NCBI GenBank assembly: GCA_020052115.1
Contig: JAGVPR010000303.1
Span: 1 to 10,003, forward strand
DNA: 10,003 nt
Source: Candidatus Eiseniibacteriota bacterium
GTDB taxonomy: Bacteria; Eisenbacteria; RBG-16-71-46; JAGVPR01
Direction of reading: 5' to 3'
Numbering within the stretch: the stretch's first letter is position 1; each line of letters starts with the position of its first letter. A program made the position numbers and the translations under genes. The notes below the pieces were generated by a model. It searched no databases. It was not told the DNA's origin and saw only the letters and a program-made list of their open reading frames with translations. Below are positions 1 through 7,175 of the stretch, piece after piece.

Positions 1-408
1 CGGCATGCCGGCGGGAATGCGGCGCACGCAGGTTGCCGGCACCCGCACTAGCTCGGCATAGGCGCCGTCGCGGTGCCAGCCCAGCCAGTGGGGATCATGG
101 CAGCTTCCGCCGGCCCGGCAGCCGGCACAGGCGCCGCACGGGGAGAACGGAATGACCGTCACTGCCGTGCCGATCTCCAAGGCGCCGGCTTCGGCGCCGC
201 ACGATTGGATCCAACCGGCGCACTCGTGGCCGAGGATGATCGGCTTCGTGCCGAGCTCGCCCCGGGCGACGCGAAGATCGGTGCGGCAGACCCCGGCAAC
301 CGCCACACGCACGATGACCTCGCCGGGCGCCGGGGCATCCGGCGCAGGAACCCGGCACAGCGCGACTCCATTACGATCGCGGAGCAGCGCCCGCATCGTG
401 CGCGTCAT
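1..408 (-). CDS. Zinc-dependent alcohol dehydrogenase, N-terminal part (runs off left edge)
   Basis: This is the first 136 codons of a medium-chain dehydrogenase/reductase. The family oxidises alcohols or polyols with NAD(P) using a catalytic zinc. The GroES-like domain is clear: GVCRTDL gives the first catalytic zinc ligand C41 with D44, and GHE (60-62) gives H61 and E62. The structural-zinc lobe is CGACAGCRAGGSC with C91, C94, C97 and C103. DGAYAELVRVPA (115-126) is the usual segment after that lobe. The Rossmann domain would lie beyond position 1. The last gap of the zinc lobe has five residues where seven are usual. I chose ATG 408; ATG 432 and ATG 396 are in frame and none has a good ribosome binding site. 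The substrate cannot be told from this part. The family is firm and the exact start is not. Confidence 0.9.
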   Translation of the reverse strand, partial: MTRTMRALLRDRNGVALCRVPAPDAPAPGEVIVRVAVAGVCRTDLRVARGELGTKPIILGHECAGWIQSCGAEAGALEIGTAVTVIPFSPCGACAGCRAGGSCHDPHWLGWHRDGAYAELVRVPATCVRRIPAGMP

Positions 409-475
409 GCTTGCTGAATCAGCGGCCCTCATGAGGGCAGATGATGCACCACGCAGCGCGACTCGAACAGACTGA

Positions 476-661
476 AAGTACCGGGATAAGACGATACAGT
501 CGGAATGACCGGGCTTGACCGCGTTCTTGGAAGACTATCGTGAAGCCCGCGCGATCTTGTTGTATCGGGGCCGGGAGAGACTCAAGAGGGACGGGATCGT
601 CTGTCTGCCGGTCGGAGGTTTCTTGACGGGGTTGGACTCCGCGCAGGGGCTAATGGGGTAG
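476..661 (+). pseudogene. Remnant of AAA ATPase C-terminus (DUF4143/AAA_14-type)
   Basis: One plus-strand frame reads KYRDKTIQSE, a TGA stop at 506-508, then PGLTAFLEDYREARAILLYR and RERLKRDGIVCLPVGGFL, ending at TAG 659-661. From memory, this resembles the extreme C-terminus of AAA ATPases with a DUF4143 domain, where a nuclease-like EVK...DLxGLxAFLEDYPEA stretch is followed by a LLYRGxERL strand and a PVxxFL end. Those proteins are usually 380-450 residues; here only about 60 codons remain, interrupted by an in-frame stop, and no P-loop region is present. Another stop (TGA 473-475) closes the frame upstream. It lies between two minus-strand genes, is read in the opposite direction and has no promoter that I can see. 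I infer a decayed relic. A short expressed peptide from TTG 515 is possible but unlikely. Confidence 0.6.
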
Positions 662-713
662 CGTCAGATCGTTCGCAAGGGACTCTCTCGGGAAGCAGGC
701 AACATGCCCGGGC

Positions 714-2633
714 TCACGCATCTCCGGGCTCCTTCCCTCCCCTGCTGCGCCGCCCGCGCGCCGAGAGCCGGATGTCGGCGTACGATGCGATCTCGGCCAT
801 CTGCTCGAGCGGCTCGTCGAGCCGTGGATCCTGGTGACTTCGGAGCACGATCTCCTTCGCGAAGAGGAGCGCGAGGTAGCGGAGCTTCAGCACGGGCCGC
901 TCCGCGACGGCGCGGAAGTCGCCGTGGCCCGAGTTGACCTGCCAGCGTCCGTCCTGCATCCGCGACCGCCATGACGCGCCCGGCTGGTTCACGAACTCCG
1001 GCTCGGGAATCCCCTCGCGAGCGCGCCCCGCAGAAACATCCTCGACGACATCTACGGGAGCTTCAGCGATCGCCTCCACCGCCTGCGATCGCGCGGTCAC
1101 CGTCAAAAGACCCTCGCCGGGCTCGGGTCCGGCCGCGAACGTGATCTCGGCGCCCGTCTGCGCCTCCAGCGATCCGACGGCGCCTTCCAGCAGCCAGGCG
1201 AATTCGACGGCATCGGCCACGGCGCGACCTGTGCGATCGAGCGCCTCGGCCCGCACGCGACGCGTGCTCTCACACGCGACCCGCAGACGGCCGGGGATGA
1301 TCCGAACGGATGCGAGCGAACCAGGCGGGAACAGCTCCCGGCCTTCTTTGTCTGTTTCCGGCGCGATCGGCGGCTCCGTGATCGGCTCCACCTCGGCGCC
1401 ACCATTCGGTGCCGCGGCGACACCGTGCGCCGAAATCCCGTTCTCGCCCTCGGAGAGCGCGGGCCCGCCCGCCTGATCTTTCTCGTCCTGGATCGGGAGC
1501 ATCGCGTACCGCGGGCGCTGCCGGTAGAAGTCGCGGAACGCCCTCTGGAGATCTCGCATCAGGGTTCGGTCGAGTTGCTCGACACGTTCCAGCTCGACCC
1601 GATGGAGAAGAGCCGTCAGGGCGTCCTCGACCTTGATGAGAGCCTGCGCGAAGGCGCCGGCGGCCTCATCGAGGATGACCCCGCGCCGGCTGCCGGGGGC
1701 GACGTGAAGTGCCGGAAAGTCCACCAACCCCGTGAGGCGCCGATCCGTCCAGGGACTGCGATCGAGCCCCAGCGAAGCCAGCTCGTGAAACGTCTCGGCG
1801 ACGAGTGTGCCCGAGCAGTAGATGCCTATGCCCGGTGCGGCGCCGTCCTCGGCGGCCTCGCCGATAAAGTAGATCTCCACACGGATCGCCGGCTGCCCTT
1901 CGACGGGAAGGAGATCGGGCACCGGGATGCGCTCGCCCAGGAACTTCGGCGGGCGGACCGCGATCCGTTTCGGTGCGGTGCCGCGCGAGATCCGGTCCTC
2001 CACCACGACCTCGACGTCCCGCGCGAGCAACTGGCCCCGCAACTCCGCGGCGAGATAGTCAGCCGCGCGCCGCGCGATCAGGGCGCTCGTCGCCTCTCGA
2101 TGAAGGCCGCCGATGACCACCTCGGTCCACGTTTCCTCGAGCGGCAGGCGCCCACGCAGAGGCGAGATCACGAAGTCCGGCCGGTCCCTGTGAAGAACGA
2201 GACGGTGCGCCTTCTGTCCGGCCACCGACGACCTCATCTCGAGCGTCTGCCCGAGACTCCAGAAGCCCAGAAGACCGATTCCGTATTGCCCCTGCGTCAT
2301 GAGCTCCATGCGCTCGGAGGGGGAGAGAGCGCGCTTCCGGCTGTGGCCGATGTGGGTGGCGATGTACCGGAGCGCCTCCGGGCGGTCCATCTCCGGGACG
2401 ACGCCCTCGCCATCATCGTGGATGTGCAGGTACGTTATGCCGCGAACGCGGACACGAGAGATGCGGATCTTGCGCGCAGTTGCGTCCAGGCTGTTCTGGA
2501 CGAGTTCGGCGAGAGCCTTTCGAGGATCGGGCTGGCTCAACGCCAGCCAGCGGATGAGATCGAAGGGATCGTGGGCCCGGACCCGACCGCGGACCTCCTC
2601 GTCGGGCTTGCGCCGGGGCTTCTCGCGTGGCAT
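714..2633 (-). CDS. GHKL (Hsp90/MORC-like) ATPase with Ig-like domain
   Basis: This 639-residue predicted cytoplasmic ATPase has the Bergerat fold. The N-box is ALAELVQNSLDA (40-51, with E43 and N47). The G1 box is HDDGEGV (72-78), and the G2 lid is GQYGIGLLGFWSLG (115-128). A transducer-like region follows to about 340, then a helical stretch and an acidic low-complexity linker (about 390-435). An Ig-like domain spans about 441-529 (PGRLRV...DRTGRAV...VEFAWLLEG). The C-terminal block contains WQVNSGHGDF (564-573) and LKLRYLALLFAKE, which I recall from uncharacterised GHKL proteins. All ATP-binding residues look intact. GAGGAG at 2638-2643 lies 4 bp from the ATG. It is the last gene of the minus-strand run, 23 bp after the HEPN-like gene. 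Related MORC-type ATPases occur with restriction-modification systems, but no nuclease or methylase is in view. ATP binding is well supported; the biological role is unknown. Confidence 0.88.
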   Translation of the reverse strand: MPREKPRRKPDEEVRGRVRAHDPFDLIRWLALSQPDPRKALAELVQNSLDATARKIRISRVRVRGITYLHIHDDGEGVVPEMDRPEALRYIATHIGHSRKRALSPSERMELMTQGQYGIGLLGFWSLGQTLEMRSSVAGQKAHRLVLHRDRPDFVISPLRGRLPLEETWTEVVIGGLHREATSALIARRAADYLAAELRGQLLARDVEVVVEDRISRGTAPKRIAVRPPKFLGERIPVPDLLPVEGQPAIRVEIYFIGEAAEDGAAPGIGIYCSGTLVAETFHELASLGLDRSPWTDRRLTGLVDFPALHVAPGSRRGVILDEAAGAFAQALIKVEDALTALLHRVELERVEQLDRTLMRDLQRAFRDFYRQRPRYAMLPIQDEKDQAGGPALSEGENGISAHGVAAAPNGGAEVEPITEPPIAPETDKEGRELFPPGSLASVRIIPGRLRVACESTRRVRAEALDRTGRAVADAVEFAWLLEGAVGSLEAQTGAEITFAAGPEPGEGLLTVTARSQAVEAIAEAPVDVVEDVSAGRAREGIPEPEFVNQPGASWRSRMQDGRWQVNSGHGDFRAVAERPVLKLRYLALLFAKEIVLRSHQDPRLDEPLEQMAEIASYADIRLSARGRRSRGGKEPGDA

Positions 2634-2656
2634 GCGGCTCCTCGCCCTCTGCGCGG

Positions 2657-2998
2657 CTATCGGACGGCCAATTCCAGCTTCACTGCCGCGAGAGTCTGCT
2701 CGGCGGAGTCAACGGCCCGTTCCGCTTGAGAGCGCGTGAAGGCTCCGTGCGGCGTTCCCTCGACCAGCCCGTTCGGATATCGGCTCGGGATGTAGTAGAG
2801 ATCGAGTTCGGCTGCGTGATCTCGCAGGGGCTCGAGCCACCGACCTCCCTCAGTTCTCGGGTCGTGCCCGGGGAGGTTCGCCATCGAAGGGTCGACGCCG
2901 GTGCGAAGTCTCGCTGCGCAACCGCAGTGCAGGAGGAGGAACGCGCACGGGAACCATCGAGATGCGGAACGCACTGCCTGCCATTCGACCGGTCTCAT
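2657..2998 (-). CDS. Small HEPN-like protein, N-terminal half poorly conserved
   Basis: This is a 113-residue protein. The C-terminal half matches the end of small HEPN-domain proteins: GHD (44-46), then LEPLRDHAAELDLYYIPSRY (55-74), P75, and a helix FTRSQAERAVDSAE (87-100). HEPN proteins are four-helix bundles; many are RNases or toxins, often paired with MNT nucleotidyltransferases. The first 35 residues (WFPCAFLLLHCGCAARLR) sit where the family has a helix of the type ACFxxQQAAEKALKA, and they match poorly, so this part may be frameshifted or diverged. No clear R-x4-6-H RNase motif is visible. No nucleotidyltransferase is adjacent. GTG 3001 is also in frame, but ATG 2998 is preceded 5 bp away by GAGGGGGG (3004-3011), which overlaps the stop of the lipoprotein gene. 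The hydrophobic start could also be mistaken for a signal peptide. The domain call is moderate; activity is doubtful. Confidence 0.6.
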   Translation of the reverse strand: MRPVEWQAVRSASRWFPCAFLLLHCGCAARLRTGVDPSMANLPGHDPRTEGGRWLEPLRDHAAELDLYYIPSRYPNGLVEGTPHGAFTRSQAERAVDSAEQTLAAVKLELAVR

Positions 2999-3003
2999 CA
3001 CCG

Positions 3004-3011
3004 CCCCCCTC
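3004..3011 (-). promoter_or_regulatory. Ribosome binding site overlapping the preceding stop
   Basis: GAGGGGGG on the minus strand lies 5 bp upstream of ATG 2998 and overlaps the TGA (3010-3012) of the lipoprotein gene. This supports ATG 2998 as the start and suggests translational coupling. Confidence 0.6.
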
Positions 3012-3447
3012 AGTCGTGCAACCGAACGTCGGCCTTCCCCTCCTCAACGTAGTAGCAGGTCGCATCCTGGTACTCATCCGAGGCGACATCCAGCGACTCG
3101 GAATCCAGTGCAAGGATGGTGTCGCGACCGCTGATGTAGCGCGCGAGCACGGAGTACTCCTTCCCGACCCGGAGCTCGTAGCTGACGTCCTCGACGTCCA
3201 CGGTGTCGCGGAGCACCACCTTGCCCTCTTCGTAGGCGCCCTCGAAGATCGTGAGCGGCACGCGGTGGTTGGTCTGATTGATGGTCAGTTCGACACGCAG
3301 GAACCCCGTGGTGGGCTCGCTGTGCTTGCAGTTGGATGGTGCGTACCCTTTGTTCTCGTCATCCGTGCAGCCGAGGGCAAGAAGAACGGCCGGCACGAGG
3401 GCGAATCCCGAAAGGAGAAGGTCTCTCGCAGTCCTCGCGCGTAGCAT
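3010..3447 (-). CDS. Putative lipoprotein, unknown function
   Basis: This 145-residue protein has a basic N-terminus (MLRARTAR), a hydrophobic stretch (LLLSGFALVPAVLLALG) and C27 followed by T28. This is a lipoprotein signal with a slightly non-canonical lipobox (ALGC). T rather than D after the cysteine would favour the outer membrane under the E. coli sorting rule. The mature part is acidic and predicted beta-rich, with alternating segments such as FLRVELTINQ and YELRVGKEYSVLARYISGRD, plus two further cysteines (C40 and one near 131). I recognise no family. The start is fixed by GGAGGGG (3453-3459), 5 bp from the ATG. It follows the barrel gene by 16 bp and precedes the HEPN-like gene by 11 bp, so it is probably co-transcribed with the envelope genes upstream and may work at the same membrane. 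Confidence 0.75.
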   Translation of the reverse strand: MLRARTARDLLLSGFALVPAVLLALGCTDDENKGYAPSNCKHSEPTTGFLRVELTINQTNHRVPLTIFEGAYEEGKVVLRDTVDVEDVSYELRVGKEYSVLARYISGRDTILALDSESLDVASDEYQDATCYYVEEGKADVRLHD

Positions 3448-3463
3448 CGTTACCCCTCCATGA

Positions 3464-4027
3464 TCAGATGCCGACCCCGAGGGACAAGTAGATCCAGTGG
3501 TTCTCGTCGGCGCGGGCTTCAGAGTACCGGTAGCCGAGCCTCATCTCGATGTACGCCGCCTCCTCCACAGCGAGGGCGCAGCGTATTCCTCCGTCCGCGA
3601 CCGGAATCCACCCCTCCTTCGGAGAAGCGTGGGTGCCGTCGAAGTCGGCCGCCGTGTATCCCAGACCGGCCCCGACGTAGAGCCCGAACGGACAGATCAA
3701 AGGCACCTCTTGATCCACGGCAAGGGCAAAGCAGTATCGTCGTTCGCGCAGTTGCATGAAGACCCGCGGCCTGACTGGCTTCCGCACCCACTCGAGGTAG
3801 GGCCTGACGGAGGCCGAGAGCGTCACGCCCAGTCTCTGTTCGAGCGCCAGGCCGAGACGGTAGTTCAGACCGAGATACAGATCGTCGGTGTTGGCCTGCG
3901 TTTCCAACAGGAAGGTGTGGCGCGCCGTCTCCTGTGCGGACGCCGGCCGCGGGGCCGCCACGATGACTAGTGCCACGACCATGATCCCGAGCACCCGCAG
4001 CGGAGCTTCGATTGCCGGCCTCATCAT
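3464..4027 (-). CDS. Small outer-membrane beta-barrel-like protein with signal peptide
   Basis: This is a protein of about 187 residues. A signal peptide is clear: a hydrophobic core (VLGIMVVALVIVAA) and an A-x-A cleavage site at PASA/QE near residue 31. The mature part alternates short polar and aromatic strands typical of small outer-membrane barrels: LYLGLNYRLGLALEQRLG, FGLYVGAGLGYTAADF, YIEMRLGYRYSEAR and a final WIYLSLGVGI. The last residue is isoleucine rather than the usual aromatic residue. Two or more cysteines occur in the strands. The start is one of GTG 4033, ATG 4027 or ATG 4024. GAGGTG (4031-4036) favours the two ATGs, and it overlaps the stop codon of the propeller gene, so translation is probably coupled. 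No specific family or pore function is recognised. The barrel call rests on strand pattern, not on a named motif. Confidence 0.7.
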   Translation of the reverse strand: MMRPAIEAPLRVLGIMVVALVIVAAPRPASAQETARHTFLLETQANTDDLYLGLNYRLGLALEQRLGVTLSASVRPYLEWVRKPVRPRVFMQLRERRYCFALAVDQEVPLICPFGLYVGAGLGYTAADFDGTHASPKEGWIPVADGGIRCALAVEEAAYIEMRLGYRYSEARADENHWIYLSLGVGI

Positions 4028-4029
4028 CG

Positions 4030-7000
4030 TCACCTCACGACGGACAGCGTCTTCGTTCGCTTATGCCCGAGAGCTTCCACGCTCACCAGGTAGAGCCCGT
4101 CCTCCACCACCTCGCCGTCCTCACCTCGTCCGTCCCAGAACACAACGTTCGCTCCCGCCTTCATCTGCGGGTCTGACGCGAGAGCTCGCACGAGCCTACC
4201 GGCGCGGTTGTAGACCCTCACCGTGACAGACCCCGACCGGCCGAGCGTGAAGCTGACACCCACCTTGTCGTTCGCGAACGAGCCCAGAGGCGAGAAGACC
4301 CGCGGGATTGTTGCAAGGCCGGACAGAGCGACCGGACCGCCCAGGGCGACCGATTCCTCGGACAGGGCGTATCTCCCCGGCGCCGCCAGCGGCGCCACGA
4401 TCTTCATCTCTGAGCGCGAGTCCGTCCCTCCCAGGCGCCGCCACACGGAGTCGGCGCCGGCCGAGTAGATGGTGACGGGACCACAGGACTCTTCGATCTG
4501 GCTTGGGTAGCAGATTTCCATCGTGCCGGGCTTCCGAAGCTCCGCAGTTCCCCAAGAGATCTCGTACGCGTCCGCGACCCGCCGTCCTTGTCCCAGGCTG
4601 TCGGGCGCCGTCGAGTCCGCGAGCACGGCGATCGTCACAACGGCATCCTGCGCGAAGGCGTGCGGCGGGAAGTACAGATGCACGAGGCCCGTCGTCGTGT
4701 AGACATCGCCACCGCCCGCTGCGCTCACGAGCGCCGGGCTCGTGACGTCGGCCCACGGGGGGGTGTTGTCGACCATCGCCTCGATGATCGTGCTTCCGAC
4801 GAGTCCGAGCGAGTCAGCGACCGCGACCCGCAGCTCGTACCGGCCGTCGGCGAAGAACGCGGTGGGCCAGACCGCCAGCGGCCCGCTGGTTACGGGCGTC
4901 GTGCTGCGGGCGAGCGGCGCCGCGTCGGGCATCTCCCAGGAGGGGGCTCCGGGAACTCGCACATCCACTCGATACTCGCTGAAGCGGCCGTCAGCCACCG
5001 ACCCGAAGACCCGCACGCTGTCCCGGACGACTTGCCCGAAGGCCGGAGAAGCGACGACTGCCGAAGGAGGGGTCGCGTCCACCTCGAATCGGCAGGCGGC
5101 CGGAGAGATCTCGACATTCCCATGCTGGTCGTGCGCCCTGACCATGAAGATGTGTTCGCCATCCGGAGCACCGCTCCGCACGGCGACATTCTGCTCGGAC
5201 CACGGAGACCAAGCCTCCCCGTCCAGCGCACAGGAGAATTCCACCCCCACGTCGCCGAATGCGGCCAGGAAACTGACGCTGACCTCCCTCGTGCCCACGA
5301 TGGCGCCGGGCCGGTGAAGGAAGACCGTCAGCGGTGAGACCAGGTCGGGCTCGAAAACCGTCGCCCCGGCATCGGGGATGAACCCGAACCAGAGATCGCC
5401 GGCCCTCGTCGCCGCGATCACACTGATGCCCCCGTCCGCCAGTCCGTCGGCGGCGGTGTAGGTGCGCCAGATCCCGTCGGCAACGCCGAGACACGTGACA
5501 CCCGAACCGTTCGTGCCGAACCAGAGATTGCCGCGGCTGTCCTCACAAATCGCGCTGACGCAGTCGCTGGCCAGACCGTTCGCCGAGGTGTACGTTCTCC
5601 ACGTCTCTCCGTCATGCCGCGTCACACCCGCCCCGCACGTCCCGAACCAGATCTTCCCGTCCCGGTCCACCTCGATCGCCGTGATGCAGTCTCCGCCAAG
5701 ACCGTCGGCCGTCGTGTAGGTCGTCCATTGAGAGCCGTCGAGACGACTCAGCCCCGCACACGTGCCGATCCACACGCGTCCCTGGCGATCCTCATGGATG
5801 GCGGTGACGTTGTTGTCAACGAGGCCGTCGGCTGTCGTCAGGCGGGTCCACGACGTCCCGTCGAAACGCGCCACTCCGTCGCGTTCCATGCCGACCCAGA
5901 CGCGGCCCAGATGATCCTCGGCGATCGCCCTCACCGAGGTGAAATCCAAGTCGCTCGTCCAAGCCGTGCCGTCGAACCTGCTGACCCCGCGGTTGTAAGT
6001 GCCGAACCAGAATGCGCCGCCGCGGTCCTCGAGGATCGCGGTCACACCGTCGCTCGCAAGACCATCCCGAGTTGTATAGGTGCGCCAGGTCGACCCGTCG
6101 AACATGCCTGCGCCGCCGTTGGAGGTCCCGAACCAGATCCGGCCCGAGCGGTCCTCGCAGATGGCGTTCACGATGTTGTCCGGCAGACCGCTGTCGCTCG
6201 TGTACGTCTTCCAGGCCGCGCGGTCCCAGCGGGTCGCCCCACCGTAAGTGGCGAACCAGAGATTCCCGGCCCGGTCCTCGTGGATGGTGTTCACGTAGTC
6301 GGACCCCAGCCCGTCGGCACGCGTGTAGGTTCGCGCGCTCAGGCCGGCTCGCAGCGTCGTGACCCCATCCTCCGTGCCCACCCAGAGATCGCCGCGCGAG
6401 TCCGCCAAGACGGCAGTGACATGATCGCTGGCCAAACCGTCCGCGGACGTGTAGGTCCGCCACACATCGCCGTCGAAGAGACTCACGCCCCCACCATCCG
6501 TTCCGAACCACATCCGGCCCGACTCATCCTCGGACAGGACGGTCACGAAATTGGAGGTCAGGCCGTCGCTCATCGTGAAGGAGATCCACTGCTCGTTGTC
6601 GAAACGGGAGACACCCCCCTCGGTGGCGAACCAGATACGCCCCGATCGATCCTCGAGTATCGCGTGAACCCGGTCATGAGCCAGTCCATCCCGGGTCGTG
6701 AAGCTCGTCCAAACCGAGCCGTCGAGACGGAGGACGCGGCCGTAGTCCCCGTCTTCGTTGAGAACCGCGAACCAGAAGCGGCCAAGGCGGTCTTCCACGA
6801 TGGCGGTGACATAGGTCTCATCGTCGTGAGCGTCAACCGCCACAGTCTGCCAATGTCGGCCGTCGTATCGCATCACACAGCCGCCGTACGTGCCGAACCA
6901 CAGCATGCCATTGCGATCTTCGAGGGCCGATGTGACGTTTTCATCGAAGAGTCCGTCGTCGTCCGAGAAGATCTGCCAGTGGACTCCATCGAACCGCGTG

Positions 7001-7170
7001 ATGCCGCCGCGTTCGGCGCCGAACCACAGGGCGCCGTTGGTGTCCTCCAGGATCGCGTTCACCAAATCGTCGGCGAGACCATCTCCTGTGTCGAAGGTCT
7101 GCCATGTCGCGAAGGAACTCGTCCCCCATCCCAGGAGAGCGAGAACCGGCAGCACGAATCTGAGGATCAT
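4030..7170 (-). CDS. Secreted 14-repeat two-component-regulator propeller protein with FlgD-like C-terminal domain
   Basis: From ATG 7170 this encodes 1046 residues. The signal peptide is MILRFVLPVLALLGWGTSSFA (1-21). Residues 22-610 are 14 repeats of about 42 residues with the Reg_prop signature: WxTYTxxDGL, then VxAIxEDxxGxxWFGT, then GGVSRFDG. Fourteen blades would form two seven-bladed propellers, as known for periplasmic sensors of Bacteroides hybrid two-component proteins. An Ig/Y_Y_Y-like domain follows (611 to about 702), then further beta-rich domains, one ZU5-like (near VHLYFPPHAFAQDAVVTI). A FlgD-type Ig domain ends the protein (about 965-1046: VTVRVYNRAGRLVRAL, then WDGRGEDGEVVEDGLYLV). 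There is no transmembrane anchor, histidine kinase or receiver. The FlgD-like end is common in secreted FCB-group proteins. GGAGGT 5 bp upstream fixes the start; the in-frame ATG at 7275 would bury the signal peptide. It is first in the run and may bind an extracellular ligand or glycan; no ligand can be assigned. Confidence 0.9.
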   Translation of the reverse strand: MILRFVLPVLALLGWGTSSFATWQTFDTGDGLADDLVNAILEDTNGALWFGAERGGITRFDGVHWQIFSDDDGLFDENVTSALEDRNGMLWFGTYGGCVMRYDGRHWQTVAVDAHDDETYVTAIVEDRLGRFWFAVLNEDGDYGRVLRLDGSVWTSFTTRDGLAHDRVHAILEDRSGRIWFATEGGVSRFDNEQWISFTMSDGLTSNFVTVLSEDESGRMWFGTDGGGVSLFDGDVWRTYTSADGLASDHVTAVLADSRGDLWVGTEDGVTTLRAGLSARTYTRADGLGSDYVNTIHEDRAGNLWFATYGGATRWDRAAWKTYTSDSGLPDNIVNAICEDRSGRIWFGTSNGGAGMFDGSTWRTYTTRDGLASDGVTAILEDRGGAFWFGTYNRGVSRFDGTAWTSDLDFTSVRAIAEDHLGRVWVGMERDGVARFDGTSWTRLTTADGLVDNNVTAIHEDRQGRVWIGTCAGLSRLDGSQWTTYTTADGLGGDCITAIEVDRDGKIWFGTCGAGVTRHDGETWRTYTSANGLASDCVSAICEDSRGNLWFGTNGSGVTCLGVADGIWRTYTAADGLADGGISVIAATRAGDLWFGFIPDAGATVFEPDLVSPLTVFLHRPGAIVGTREVSVSFLAAFGDVGVEFSCALDGEAWSPWSEQNVAVRSGAPDGEHIFMVRAHDQHGNVEISPAACRFEVDATPPSAVVASPAFGQVVRDSVRVFGSVADGRFSEYRVDVRVPGAPSWEMPDAAPLARSTTPVTSGPLAVWPTAFFADGRYELRVAVADSLGLVGSTIIEAMVDNTPPWADVTSPALVSAAGGGDVYTTTGLVHLYFPPHAFAQDAVVTIAVLADSTAPDSLGQGRRVADAYEISWGTAELRKPGTMEICYPSQIEESCGPVTIYSAGADSVWRRLGGTDSRSEMKIVAPLAAPGRYALSEESVALGGPVALSGLATIPRVFSPLGSFANDKVGVSFTLGRSGSVTVRVYNRAGRLVRALASDPQMKAGANVVFWDGRGEDGEVVEDGLYLVSVEALGHKRTKTLSVVR
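5341..7107 (-). repeat. Fourteen tandem propeller repeats in the coding sequence
   Basis: Fourteen in-frame coding repeats of about 126 bp lie in tandem. By residue of the mature-start numbering they are 22-64, 65-106, 107-153, 154-194, 195-236, 237-278, 279-319, 320-361, 362-403, 404-440, 441-481, 482-523, 524-567 and 568-610. Repeat 3 is long (47 residues, an insertion after WFAV). Repeat 10 is short (37 residues, missing the DGL turn). Repeat 7 begins with A in place of the conserved W. Confidence 0.88.
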
Positions 7171-7175
7171 GGGCG

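Noticed and set aside
1425..2729. Plus-strand frame of 434 codons opposite the GHKL ATPase
   Set aside because: The minus strand carries intact ATP-binding motifs; this frame has none and is a shadow.
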